A DNA stretch of 64,000 nucleotides from NCBI GenBank assembly GCA_029204225.1, contig CM055097.1, forward strand, positions 13,686,721 through 13,750,720, given 5' to 3'. Each line of letters starts with the position of its first letter. The stretch's first letter is position 1. The notes beneath the pieces are model-generated. The model was not told the DNA's origin, ran no database searches, and saw only the letters and a list, made by a program, of their open reading frames with translations. The position numbers were made by a program, and so were the translations under genes. Shown piece after piece: positions 51,643 through 63,420 of this stretch. This DNA comes from Diphasiastrum complanatum (taxonomy: Eukaryota > Streptophyta > Lycopodiopsida > Lycopodiales > Lycopodiaceae).

Positions 51643-54490
51643 GTTTTTTTTTTTCTTGAAGCAGATTAACCATAGATTAAATACTTTTTACAAAAGTACA
51701 TGAAAATAAATAAAAGCTTAAAGAAGCAAAAGTTTACCAGCTTCCTTGAAAAGAAGAAGGGAGGAGATGACAAGATCACCATTCCAAAATTCCTTGTTGT
51801 TTCTAGCTAGCCAAATTTCCAAAGAGTTACAACCCTAATACATTGTGAGAAATAATTGATCTTTAGATCTTCAAAAGTAATATCATTCAGCAGCACATCT
51901 GTATGGCTAAATCTCCTGAATCTGGTATGAAAACGAGCAATAAAAAGATCGGACACAGACTTCCAAAGAGTAGCATGGCAGTGAAAAAAAAGGTGAGGCA
52001 CATCCTCATCCAATATTTTGCATTTAGAATAGACATGAGTAGCATCCCCCGTATAATGAGCCCGAACAAGAAAAGAAAGCTGAAGAATCCTGAGAGAGAA
52101 GACTCTATATTTGCCCATCCTAATCTTGTGAGTGCGACGAAGTCTAGCTTTCCAAATGTGAGGGGGATCAGAAAGGTTCCATTTGGCGTTAAACCAAGAG
52201 AAAACAAAATTCTCCTTTTTAGTGGCAGTAAAGATGGAAGAGTAAGAGATTTTAGAGATTTGTCCAAGGCCTTGAGGATCCAGTTCATGTTGTGGTCCGA
52301 GGAAGTAGAGGTAGAAAGAGGGCCAAGATCACCATGCGAATAGGCAAAGGACATGAAGTTAGTTTCACAGGTAGAAAGGCCAAGCTCAGTCTTGAGGTGG
52401 AGGTGGGCGAGGTTGAGGGAATAAATGGATTCCATGATATGTCCCCAAGTATTAAAACCCTTGTGAGACAAATTACAACAAAGTCTATTCTCAATCAGGG
52501 CCAGAGGTTTTGAATTAATGGTTATGATTTTAGAGAACCACAAGTATTCCAACGGAGAGATAGAATTATCGTCAGTCCAAAAGGTAAGCTCTCTCATAGA
52601 AATGAAAACTCTGTAGATAGATTTGAACAGAGAAGGGAGAGAGACGAAAAAGATAAATGGAAAACGGGTGAACTCTAGGAAGTAGGAATGGGAAGAGTTG
52701 TTTTGGAAGGCAGGAAGGGAAGAGAGAATAGCTGTTATCATAAGGGCCCAAGGTTGAGGACAAGCAAAGTTTGAATGGATATGCCTGAAGAGGAGAGAAA
52801 GGGAAGTGATGGAAGGATCAAGAAGACCAAATCCCCCAAGCTTCTTAGGAGCGGAACATATATCCCAATTCAGAAGACTAGGATGATTATTCCAAAGGAA
52901 TTTCCAAAAGGACTTAGCAATAGAAAGCAAGTAAGACGGGGGAAGAAACCAGATGAAGAGGAAGTGAATAAAATTGGCAGAGATAATATGCTTGAGAACA
53001 ATGAGTCTGGCGGAGAAAGAGAGATCAGAAGAGTTCCAATGCAACAACTTGTTATTGATCTTCTCCATGATCCAATTGAAATGCTCCCTATTGGACAGAG
53101 AAGCTCCCAGAGGAAATCCAAGTTATCTAAAAACAATGCCATGAGAGAGGATATTGAGACCCAAATTCAAACACAAAGGTGGAGGGGAGTCATGCAAAAG
53201 GACAATAACATCGGATTTTTGAAAATCAATCAACGACTCAGATAAATCACAAAATCTATGAAGTTCGAGGAGAAGCAGAGAGGCCGAATGATGATGGAGC
53301 TCAATGATGCAGGCCAAATTGTCGGCAAAGAGTTGGGGGCCAAGAGGAACATCATGAAAGGAGAAGGGGTGGAAGGAAGGGATAGAGTTGAGATTAAGGA
53401 TATGAAAAATAAAGGGCTCCATAGCAATGACAAAGAGGAGGGGTGAAAGAGGTCAACTTTGTCTGATACCACAGCCAGCTGAGAAGGAAGGAGAAAGGAC
53501 TCCCTGGAAGAGAATAGAAGAAGAGACAGAAGCAAAAAGGTTTTGAATGAGCTTGGTCAGGTATTCAGGGAGACCGAACAAAGAGCAATATGATCAAAAG
53601 CTTTGTCAAAATCAATCTTAAGAGAAGGGCCAGATAGTTAAACCACAGAGAAGAATCAATAACCAACCAAATATTGAGGATTTTATCAAAAAGAGATCTA
53701 CCTTTAATGAAACCAACTTGAGTTTTAGAGAGATGAGAAAGGAGAAGAGGTGAAATTCTTCTAGCAATCGCCTTAGCAATAATTTTATAGGAGGTGTTTA
53801 ACATGGTAAGGGTATGATAGTCGAAAATCCTAGAGGGAGAGTCCGATTTAGAGATGAGTTTGATCAGGCCTGGAGAAAGAGACGGGGAAAATGAGCCCGA
53901 GTAAAGTGCACTTATAGAGGTTTGAAGAAGGGCAGGGCTAGCTAAATTCCAATGAGCAAAAAAGAAGTCAGGAGTGACACCGTCAGGACCAAGCATTTTA
54001 TCTATGTTAAGAGATTTAAGGGCACAATGAAGCTTATGAGAGCGGCACAAAAAGAGTTCTAGAGTCCTCAGGGGACAGGGGGGAGGAAAAGGAACAATAG
54101 CTAGGAAGGTCATGAATGGAAACCTTAGAATGGGAGGAGGGGTTCAAAAGAGAAGAGAAATAATTGAAGAAAGATTGACAGATGGAATCGGGAGAAGAAA
54201 GAAGAGATTTGTTAATGGTAAGACTACAAGAGTCTTCTCTCTTGTGCAAGGCTTTAAGCTTCATGAAGAAAAAAGCAAAGGGAAGATCAGCTTCTCTAAG
54301 CCAATATAGGTGAGTTCTTTTGCGAAGAATGGTAGCCTTAGAATGATCAAAGATTCTAAGGGAGTTTCAAGCCTCTAAAAACTCAGCAACCTGAAAGCAA
54401 GGATCGCCTTACCAATCTCTATCCAAGAGAATATAGAGAGAGTATGTCTTTGGGAGGACTCAAGAAGGGAGGAGACAGATTTTGCAATCT
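51643..54490 (-). pseudogene. L1-type LINE, RT and C-terminal part
   Basis: Minus strand, right to left. RT is at 54110-53565 (A-L-K-S-L-N-I-D-K-M-L-G-P-D-G-V-T, then L-T-M-L-N-T-S-Y-K-I-I-A-K-A-I-A-R-R and Q-V-G-F-I-K-G-R-S), a frame change follows, and F-A-D-N-L-A near 53325 stands in place of the catalytic F/Y-A-D-D. The 393-codon stretch 53068-51887 has W-N-S-S-D-L-S-F-S-A-R-L and L-G-G-F-G-L-L-D of plant L1 ORF2 C-termini. A zinc-ribbon-like end (C-K-I-L-D-E-D-V-P-H-L-F-F-H-C) is at 52045-51975 in another frame. A T run at about 51641-51653 (poly-A in minus sense) marks the 3' end. The 5' part (ORF1, endonuclease) is missing, as usual for 5' truncation. Confidence 0.88.
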
Positions 54491-54509
54491 TCCCCTGAGT
54501 ACGAAAGAA

Positions 54510-56289
54510 CAGTTCAGACAAGAATTCTAGAAGCAGGCCATGTCGGAGGAGATCGAGTCGATGAGGCAGAATGAGGCATGGACATTAGAGCCACTGCCCG
54601 AAGAAAAGAAAACTGTCAACTGCAAATGGGTTTACAAAAAGAAGTTGAAATCAGATGGCACTGTCGGCGGACGCTACAAAGCTAGACTTGTTGCCAAGGG
54701 CTACACGCAAAGGTATGGCATCGATTACTTCGATACATACTCACCAATGGTCAAGATGGAAAGCATCTGACTACTCCTTGCATATGGAACATAGTACAAT
54801 TTGGAGATACACCAGATTGATGTAACAGCCTTTTTCATGGAGATCTAGGGGAATAAATCTTCATGAAGTAGCTTGAAGGATTCGAAGACCCTCCCCCCCC
54901 CCAATAATCGAGAGTATGCCTATCGGCTACATCGATGCATATATGGTCTAAAGCAGGCATCTCAAACTTGGTACAAGAAACTCGATAATCTTATGAAGTC
55001 TCTAGACTTTGTTCCTACACAACTAGACTACAACGTCTACATAAAGAGAGTTTTGTGATTTTGACAATTTTTGTAGATGAATTGTTGATATTAATCAATG
55101 ATACAAAGAGTCATATTTCTACAAGTTATGAAATTACAAGCCCTGGAGAAGTGACAAAGTGTCTTGGGCCGCAGCCGAAAAGGTGCTGAAGCAGTATATA
55201 ATGAGTGATTGCAAAGATGAAGCCACATCAATGATGGCTGGAGCCAGATTGTCAAAGCAAGACTGCCCAAGCACATAGGAAGAGAGACAAAAGATGGAAG
55301 ATATACCATACCAAAACCTGATCGGCAGTCTGATGTACCTTACAATTTGTACCAGACTTGACTTCGCCTTCTCTATCTATGCATTAGGTCAATTCTCTTC
55401 TAACCTTGGCATGGCACATTGGCTGATGGCAAAATGCATATTGCAATATCTGAAAGGCACCCAAAATATGGGATTAACATACAAGGCCGGAAAGGAATTC
55501 AAGCTGCAACACTACAGTGATGCTACTTGGGCAAGCTGCAAAGATGACAACAAGTCCGTGATATGAGGATGTTCGATAGTGTGCAGAGCAGCAGTCAACT
55601 GGGCGTACAAGAAGCAAACACTCGTAGCTCAATCCTCGTGCGAAGCCGAGTATGTGGCAGCATCGAAGGTGGCTAATGAGGTAGTGTGGTTGCAGATGAT
55701 GCTGGTGGCAATCGACATACAACATAGAGAACCATGCAGCATGATGATGGATTCTCATAGTGCCATATATCTGTCTCAGGAACCAGTCTTCCATTCGAAG
55801 ACCAAACACATACCTTTAAAGTACCATCATATTCGAGACCTGATCTTGAAAGGAGAGCTGAGTGTTGAATATATAAAATTAGAAGACATGATTGCAGATT
55901 TGCTGACAAAGTCGCTGGACAAGTCACTATTTACAAAACACAGAAAAGCGATTGGATTGGATGAGCAGAAAGGTTGCAATGTTCAAGAGGGAGTATTTGA
56001 AATGGTGAACTCTTGCAACCATTCCCTGGCATTCCCCGAGGGCAAAGTGCCCGAAGTCGAAGTCGAAGTCACCGATGTTCTTGATGAAGTGCCATTGCAA
56101 CCAGAGGCCGAGGTCCTTGAAGTGGCCAAAGCCGAAGTAACCGAAATGCCCGACTTGACTCATACATCTCTAACAAAAAGGCCGAAAGGTCAAAGCCCAA
56201 GAAAAAATTCAAAACGTCGGACAAGTCAAGCTGGTAAACTGGGGCATTGTACTTTCACCACTCAACCGCTAGAGCAATGTCATTAAAGA
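54510..56289 (+). pseudogene. Copia RT and RNase H with long C-terminal tail
   Basis: RT starts at 54540 ([22 protein letters not shown]). A stop at 54768 and further breaks follow, then Y-G-L-K-Q-A-S-Q-T-W-Y-K near 54945-54980. Next come the part with Q-N-L-I-G-S-L-M-Y-L (55312 on), a stop at 55564, and RNase H from 55579 (Q-S-S-C-E-A-E-Y, K-T-K-H-I-P-L-K-Y-H-H-I, D-L-L-T-K-S-L). After RNase H the frame stays open for over 100 codons with Val/Glu/Pro-rich repeats. Gag to integrase are missing; the left border meets the LINE near 54490-54510. Confidence 0.85.
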
Positions 56290-56999
56290 TTGGCTAACTA
56301 ATAGATTAGTGTTAAACCTCTCTTGTAATGTATTGATTAGTCTGTCTTGTAATCTCACCTGCAAAGATTAATATATGATAGAATGTTAGAACCATATATC
56401 GGTATCAGAACATTGTAGTTTTGTAAGACGTGCGTCAGGCTGCCAATGTGCAAGACACTAAACAACTCACTCACAACAAAAGAAAATACAAAAATTTCTC
56501 TGTTTTATTGCATTGCATTAATTTGATTGCTTATTGATAGTCTGTGATCTATAGTCGATTATCTAGATCCTGCAAATTTCGCAAAGCCAAGAAAATGTAA
56601 AGAAAATCTACTATAGTGCAATAGTCACACACACATGCTAGTAGAGATAAAACTGTCTTTGATCTACTTTTTTTTACCTTTTTTCTATGTAAGAGATCCA
56701 ATATAGAGATAAAAAGAGAGAAATAAAGAGAAATAAAGAGAGTGAATGAATACCAGCTCCTCCTAAGGTCAACAAACAAAAAACAATTTTTTGAAGACAA
56801 TGCAAGTGATCTTGCTCTGTGGATTGCTGATTGGAGTACAGTTCCCCAGTTGCTGATCCTGCTCTTTGATCTTCTGTTATTTATATTGTATCACTCTTGT
56901 GTGTTCAATTCACTATTTAGTACATTATTTTTGCGCATGATTGTGTTTCCTGATATAGAAGGAATAGAGCAAGTCGTGGAGGGGGAGAGTCTGGGGTAG
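56290..56999. other. Possible Copia 3' end and unassigned flank
   Basis: Probably includes the 3' LTR of the preceding Copia, but no second copy exists for comparison. Nothing else recognised. Confidence 0.3.
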
Positions 57000-57262
57000 G
57001 ACTCTTGGTTTAGTGGTTGAAGGCTGAAGCCTAGTTTGCATTTTGAGCAGTGCTCCAAAAAATTGGCAAACTATAGGAATGAAATCAGCCAGTTTTCTCA
57101 AAACTCAGCATCATAAAATGTTTGAAGATTTTTTATACAAGCATATATACTTTTTTATTATAAGTAAAAGTCTTCAAAAAATCGAGAAGTTCTATAAAAT
57201 ACAGGTTTTTTTTAGGGTAACTCAAAAGAGGTTTCTAGAGCACTGCATTTTGAGTGCAACAC
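57000..57262 (+). mobile_element. SINE-like repeat, copy C
   Basis: Begins with TTGGTTTAGTGGTTGA, close to a Pol III A box. It shares TATAGGAATGAAAT with copy A, and with copy B a ~135-bp 3' part (AAGCATATA, CAAAAAATCGAGA, CAGGTTTTTTTT, AACTCAAAAGAGGTTTC, GAGCACTGC). A clear B box is not visible in this copy. Confidence 0.55.
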
Positions 57263-57789
57263 TCTCACTCCCACGTGGGAGTAAAACGATAGCCAATCAT
57301 TAGATGAAGAACATAACTGCAAACAAGCAGTTGAGATGAAACTTTTTTGTGAGTTTGAACAATAAAAGAAAGTCTAGGAAAGCACATATGTCTTGATGCT
57401 CAAAATGCTACACATACTAGTGATGTCACCTTCCCTCATATCCCCACCCATCAAGTTGCTAGTTACTTAGATTAGATTTAGATCAATATCAAAAATAAAT
57501 ATCACAATATTGAACTAGTCACATAGATGCACAATTGATACTGAGAAATGTTTTATGGATGGTAGTCTCTAGATTATATTTGCCATAGGTGTGGTGCTTT
57601 GATGTTCATGGACCTTATAAAAACATGAAAACATCTTAAGTGTGAGAGTTTGATGGTTACTAGAGCATTATGTAAGTATTGACAAGTTATGTACAACGAT
57701 CTTAAAATATTGGCTTTGAAAGCACAAATTGTTGCTCTTGTAGTCAAGCTAGAAAGGTTTTTTTTCTATCTCTCTTTTGCTTTGTTTTT
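57263..57789. other. Unassigned stretch
   Basis: No gene, transposon domain or repeat recognised. Confidence 0.35.
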
Positions 57790-58190
57790 ATGGAAGACGC
57801 TCAAACCCCCCTCCCCCCCCTTTTCCCCCTTCCCCATTTCCCCTCGTTTGTTGTTTCACCTATGAATCTTTTCTCACCCTCGATCCTTGTCTTTTGTCTC
57901 CAAGATTTGAAGCTTAGTGGCATTCTTTTTTACATGTTAAAAACTTCTACTCTTTCACTCCGAGTAATTGTACTCACAAGGGCTACTCTTATCTCAAAGG
58001 ATTGAGAATTGTTGTCCCAGTCCTTCAACCAAGTGGCCATCTGAACCATTGTACTCTTTCCAACTATGGTTTGTCCTTCGATGTCATTAATATTTATGCT
58101 CCTTGTTCAGTCTCAGCTCGGGCTATTTTGAAAATTCTCCATTCAACGCTTTTCCTTCACTCTAATATGTATCTTCAGTCTCTTGATGGA
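57790..58190 (+). pseudogene. LINE endonuclease scrap
   Basis: Plus-strand translation gives L-R-I-V-V-P-V-L-Q-P-S-G-H then S-F-D-V-I-N-I-Y-A-P-C, matching the N-V-Y-A-P region of the AP-like endonuclease at the start of L1 ORF2. A stop at 58003 interrupts it. Only about 60-100 codons remain, and it is on the opposite strand to the LINE at 51643-54490. Confidence 0.6.
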
Positions 58191-58439
58191 TTGAATCATA
58201 TTTCTTTTGCTAAAGGACTTGTCTGGGACTACTTTAATAATGGCTTTGACATTGTGGATGTAAGCTCACTTATCCATTGCAAAATAAAAAAAATGTACCT
58301 TGAAATCAATTTTTTAAGAAGCCTATGGTTGAGTAATGCCTATGAAGTACACAAATAGATTTTATCCCCAAAAGTAAAGTAGAATAAATTTTAAAAACCT
58401 AAAACCAATGTAGCATTCCATGTGCTATCAATTTGACAT
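58191..58439. other. Unassigned stretch
   Basis: Junction between the LINE scrap and the Gypsy integrase end; no LTR seen. Confidence 0.3.
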
Positions 58440-59340
58440 AATTTAAAAACACTAAACTTGCAAAACCTTTCTCACTAGCAGAGAACTGCACATCTCGTTT
58501 GTGTGGATTTGCATAATGTCTGCCTCGATCCTAGGATCGCCTAATGCTATGTTTAGCATGTTCTATCATCTGGTTTGGGTCTTCTAAAAAGTTTTTCGCT
58601 GTTTCAACTTTTTCTTGTTTAAACCCTACTACTGTGGGTGAGCGTGGCTGAAAACCATACATCAGCATAAATGGTCTGTATCTCGTAGCTGAATGTTTGG
58701 GACTGTTATAAGCAAACTCTAATATCGAGAGATACTCCTCCCAATTAGTCTACTTTTTGCTGACGTATGACGAAGCATATCCTCCAGCACTTGATTTACT
58801 CTTTTTGTTTGACCGTCCGTCTGTGGATGGTCGGTGGTACTCATATTTAGTTTATTATGGAGATGATGGAATACTGTCCTCCAAAATTTTCCATTAAACT
58901 TATTGTCCCGATTGCTGACTATGTCGGAAGGTAGACCGTACAATTTAAATAGCCCATCTATAAACAACCTTGCTAACTCTGGAGCTCTAACGGTTGTTTT
59001 AATTGGAATAAAGTGAGCCATTTCGGTCAGACGATCAATTGTGACCCATATAGTGTCATTACTCTTTTGGGTCTCAGGCATGTTTACTATAAAATCCATG
59101 GAGATATTCTTTGATTTACCAGTTGGTATAAATAAGGGTCGTAACAACCCTCCAGCCTTCAAATGCTCTGCTTTATTAACTTGACATTTCTGGCAACTGG
59201 TTACATATTGTTGGACGTCCTTTTTCATACTGGGCCAAAAAAATTGCCTACGAAGAAGCTCATAGGTCTTTTGACTGTCTGCGTGCCTCGCACTAGGACT
59301 GTCATGACAAGGACCTGTTGCCTATAGTCCTCTGAATTGG
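58440..59340 (-). pseudogene. Gypsy G3 integrase
   Basis: Minus strand: C-Q-K-C-Q-V-N-K-A-E-H near 59190, then S-M-D-F-I-V-N-M-P (catalytic Asp), D-I-V-S-N-R-D-N-K-F-N-G-K-F-W, H-P-Q-T-D-G-Q-T-K-R-V-N-Q at about 58810. After a frame break near 58745: F-M-L-M-Y-G-F-Q-P-R-S-P-T and the C-terminal part with D-R-G-R-H-Y-A-N. It is truncated near 58440, so the C-terminal end and 3' LTR are missing. Confidence 0.85.
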
Positions 59341-60149
59341 GGACACATACTCAATCTCTATAGAGCAAGTACTCACCCTGAATAATATATTGTTTCCATT
59401 TGAATCCTTGAGCCAACTGACCCTCAACCACTGCGGTTACCTTGGATAAAATAGGCTCCGAGTCCTCAACGTCATCTGACGTATACTGGGACTCATCATC
59501 CTCAAAGGAAACTACCGTATTCTTGGATGTAGCCCTGAGAACTGGTTTTGGAGTCTGTAACTGTCTACTCTAGACTGAGCTCCAGATAGTAGAGAAGTAA
59601 GCATCATGCTGGCACTTCCCTCCCAAGGACTTGAGTAACTCACTACGAATCTGAGTAAAACTCAGCTTGTTTATCATAGGCATTCTATTAAGGGCATCTG
59701 CTACTATGTTGAATTTTTCCCATCTATATCTGATAGACATATCAAATTCTTGCATTAACTCAATCCAACGAGCTTTCCGACCTCTTAAGGGCATGTACTA
59801 TTCCTTTTCATAGGCACTACACTTAGTTTGTGCTGGTTCAAGTTTTTTACTCTCGAACGCAACTAGTCGTCCATTTTGAGTTAGTACAGCACCAACCGCA
59901 AAGTCGCTGACATCTGTTCGACCACAAATGGCTAATTGGGGTTGACTACTTTTAGAACTAGTGCAGTAGCTAAGGCTATTTTGAGAGCATCAAAGCTCTC
60001 TTGCTGTGTAGACTCCCATTTGAACTCCTTTTTCTTCTCCTTAATAAGATTTGTTATAGGAACTGCTATCTGAGCATATTCTTTGACAAATCGTCTATAA
60101 TATCCTGCCAAACCTAAAAGTATCTGTAGCTCTAAAATATTCTAAGGTC
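59341..60149 (-). pseudogene. Gypsy G3 RNase H
   Basis: Broken minus-strand frames. 59794-59570 has [16 protein letters not shown] and N-I-V-A-D-A-L-N-R-M. Upstream pieces near 59930-59800 give the A-V-G-A-V-L-T-Q-N-G-R region. Several stops. Confidence 0.8.
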
Positions 60150-60570
60150 TTAGCCAACTGAGTATGGTAATCTTACTGGGTCTATCTTAATCCCATATGC
60201 CAAGATAATGTGACCTAAATAAGCTATTTCTTCAACAAAGAATTCACACTTAGGTTTCTTGGCATAAAGCTTATGCTCTAAGCAGTCGAAACACCTTTCT
60301 AAGGTGTTTAAGATGCTCCTTCCTCGTTTTACTGTAGACGAGGATGTCATCTAAAAATACAACTACAAACTTACCAAAGTCTGGTCTGAGGACACTATTC
60401 ATCAAGGTCATAAATGTAGCTAGAGCATTTGTGAGCCCAAATGACATCAACTTAAACTCATAATGACAGTGACGAGTCCTAAAGGTTATTTTCGGGACAT
60501 CTTCCGTTTTTATACGGACTTCATGATATCTCGATCTAAGGTTCATCAGTTAATTGGGATTCTTATGTGA
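60150..60570 (-). pseudogene. Gypsy G3 reverse transcriptase, partial
   Basis: N-L-R-S-R-Y-H-E-V-R-I, F-G-L-T-N-A-L-A-T-F, and catalytic F-L-D-D-I-L-V-Y near 60350-60325, then A-K-K-P-K-C-E-F-F-V-E-E-I-A-Y-L-G-H. It stops abruptly near 60550, so the fingers part of RT is deleted and the protease follows within about 100 bp. Confidence 0.85.
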
Positions 60571-60650
60571 CTTTCAGTTTATTCTAGAAGTTTCTATTTC
60601 TAGTTCTTTACAATAGAAAGTAAATAAATTAGAAACTTTATTGTCTAAAA

Positions 60651-61260
60651 TTAAAGATGTTTTTCTTGAAGATTTACCATGTCACTATTCCTGATTAATT
60701 GACAGAGCTCTAAACTATAGACCGTAGGACTGCTGGAAACATCATGCTCCCCTTGCAACCGGATCTCTCTACCATTACGTTGAAAGCTGAGGATGTTCTC
60801 TTGATAATTTCTGTGGAGGGAAGGCCCTAAGCTGAAAAGACAATCTCTCTTGAGAACAAGGTCTGTTCGATCCAAATGTATTATCTGAAAGCTAATTTCA
60901 TCTTGATACCCTTGAATATCAAGATTTAAATTGCTTACCATAATTTCCCAAATTTTCTTGTCTACACTCTTGGCTAAAGAAACTATATACCTATGTTGAC
61001 TAGGTATTTCTGGAAGTGGGAGTTTTTTAATTAGGGTGTAATTGATGAAATTATGGGTTGACCCATCATCAACCATAACTCTTAATGACTGGTTGCCAAT
61101 TTTATCATGCATACTTACTAGGTCATGTGGCCCAAAGCTGAAGGGTCTCACTAGCATTGCAGAAGTTAATTGGCAACAATTTTCATGATATTCATGAAAC
61201 ACTTTTATCTCGAAAGCTGTCGAGTCATTGGGAAGCGTACAGTTTGAACAAGGTGAACTT
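60651..61260 (-). pseudogene. Gypsy G3 protease region
   Basis: The 183-codon stretch 61202-60651 holds the retropepsin-like core V-M-V-D-D-G-S-T-H-N-F-I (usual form D-S-G-S-T/A-H-N-F). The catalytic Asp is present, and the next residue is Asp instead of Ser. G-Y-Q-D-E-I-S-F follows. Upstream in frame is the link to the zinc knuckle. Confidence 0.8.
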
Positions 61261-61299
61261 GTTTTTTTATCTTTTTTATCTTTTTTAATGAATGGCCCC

Positions 61300-62232
61300 T
61301 TAGGACACTATCTGACTGTGTGACTCTTGCCCATACACACAAAGCACAAACGTTCTTGTTTGGCTTTCTTAAAATCTTCTGATTTTAAGGGCTGTATGCG
61401 TTTACGAGGAGTTTCATTCCTAACTTTTTCTTCTTCCTTTCTTTTTAAAAATTTATTTTTAAATTGAAACCTTTCTGAGTACAATGATTATTGTTTCGCC
61501 TTCTTCCTACCCACTGAATCATCATAGATTTGAGCATATCTGAGAGCTTGCTCTAAGGTAGTAGGCAAGTTTCTCTGGACCTCTACTTTGTATTTATCTT
61601 GAAGCCCACGGAAAAACCCTCTGACTTTTTGATATTCATCCATATTTTTTTATCTTTAATATGGCCTCTCGATACTGCAAGATATACTATATTACGATTT
61701 ATCCATTACTCTTCTCTCCCAAACTTCCCAGGCTCTATCAAATTCATTTTCAGGTAGAAACTCTTGTAGGAAGGCCTCTTCAAAAGCCTTCCAGGATCAG
61801 GGGGTCTGCCCGATCTCCTGGAGGTTTAACCACTACTTATAGGCCATGGGTCCTAAGGAAAGACTGGCTCGATTGCTTGCAAATGGTCAGGGGTAAAGTA
61901 GGAGATTTTAATTCTTTAAAGACACTGAGATGAGACTATATAGGATCACCCAATACTGATGGAAGTGGTGAAGGGGACGATTGAGAAGTGGAAGGGAGAC
62001 TTCCTTTCGCGGAATCTTTGAGCTCGGCGAATGAATCTTCCACACTGGACTTGAAATTGGCTAAAGCCAGCTTTAATTCATCCACTTCTATTATCAAGTA
62101 GAGATACTGCTCCTTGGTAATCAAATCGTCTAGTTCTTTGGCGAATTTCTCTTTACTGAAAACCAAAGCTTCTATTTCCAATTCGTCGATGCCTCTCTCC
62201 GAGGGTTGATCAGGTTCCTGAGGAGTGGTCAT
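61300..62232 (-). pseudogene. Gypsy G3 gag
   Basis: The start is at 62232 (M-T-T-P-Q-E-P-D-Q); 98 codons are open with a coiled-coil-like Glu/Lys/Leu stretch. The gag core at 61930-61500 is decayed across frames. A zinc knuckle C-F-V-C-M-G-K-S-H-T-V-R with a stop before the last Cys lies near 61345-61300. Confidence 0.75.
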
Positions 62233-63056
62233 TTTTGGAACGAAAAAAGATGTACTTTAGATTCTGACTAGCAAGAAGAAAGATTGCTTGAAACTAGAAA
62301 AAATGAAAGGTAGAGTATTCAGCACTGTCTCAGGTCTGTACTTCCAAAGAAAAAGTAAGAAAACTCCTCAATCTTTTTGTGGCTGACAAAACTGGCTCCC
62401 CACACTGCATGCAGGATCCACTGCAAGGAAGAACTGGTTGAAGGTAGTTTGGAAGATTTATCTTCAGATTGGCCGAAAAAACCTGGCTATTAGGTTGTAA
62501 GCTGGTTATTATGGAAAAAAAAGAACTCAATTTTTCACCAAAAAGAGTGAAAAAATAGCCTAATGTCTGTCTTTGAAGCGAGTAGGAGCTATAGCTGAAG
62601 TAGGTCATCCTTATTTGAGGATTCTTTGTTCCAAATTTCAGGTTAAACGGACAAAAACCCAAAAAGTTATGTGCCTTCAATTGCAACAGCCCTGAAAAAT
62701 GTTCAAAAATTGATTTTTTGCGATATCTCCACAACCACAGCTCCAAATCAGGTGAAATTAAGCTAGCTAAGGGCGCCCTAATGTTGTCCACCTACTGTCA
62801 AAGTCTCAGAATGATCTGTCACATATGGGAAAAGTTATGATCAACTAAAGTGCTGAATTTTTCTCTTTTCTAGGCAGCGATGGACCTATAGAACTTTTTT
62901 GAGAAGTGTGAGGCTGGAACAACAACACTAGAGGTTCCATAACACCTTAAGAAGCTGTCTCCACCTTTTTTCCCACCAAAATCATCAAGAAACAAGCAAA
63001 AATTGAAGATTTCTTCATTTTGTCTCTTAGAACAAGCTATTCTCTCTCTAAAACGA
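62233..63056 (-). other. Gypsy G3 leader
   Basis: Non-coding region of about 820 bp between primer site and gag. The ORF of 153 codons at 62330-62791 has no recognisable domain and is probably chance or a leader ORF. Confidence 0.55.
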
Positions 63057-63070
63057 GGCTCTGATACCAG
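63057..63070 (-). other. Primer-binding site of Gypsy G3
   Basis: Minus-sense CTGGTATCAGAGCC borders the LTR end at 63071. Confidence 0.9.
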
Positions 63071-63420
63071 TGTAAGAAAAACCACAGTAGGGCAAACACT
63101 AACTGATCCACCCAACATTGCCTACTCCCTGATATGGATTAAGCCCTTCCTAGCCCAATGTGAGGACCGGTAGCATGCATATTACCAAGTGTCGGCCACG
63201 TGGCACTGACGTGGCCGACTGCACATCGGGATCCAACGTGGGGCCCTATCCTGCTGACAGGGTCTCTATGTTGTGTTAGGCCCACCATGGCTATGGGCCG
63301 TGCCGGGGCACACTACTCACACTGTCTTGTCCTGTTGGATGTGTATGCTGGACACACCCCTAACTGTGGTATTTGACTCCCTGAGTTCCTTAGGGTTCGG
63401 CACTGGTTACAGGCTCGTAA
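63071..63420 (-). mobile_element. Gypsy G3 5' LTR (outer edge approximate)
   Basis: On the plus strand it starts TGTAAGAAAAACC, giving a ...TTACA end in minus sense. GC-richer than the flank. The outer edge near 63420 is judged from the change in base composition; no second copy exists in the window. Confidence 0.6.

Noticed and set aside
51903-53446. Plus-strand ORFs of 62-156 codons
   Set aside because: They are antisense shadows of the minus-strand LINE, rich in charged residues as expected for the complement of a Leu/Ser/Phe-rich protein.
56385-56412. Primer-site-like GGTATCAGAAC after TGTTAGAACC
   Set aside because: It would need a 5' LTR on its left and gag on its right. Instead a Copia 3' end lies to the left and no gag follows.
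62330-62791. 153-codon ORF in the Gypsy G3 leader
   Set aside because: Lies between primer site and gag, has no domain and odd composition; treated as leader sequence.
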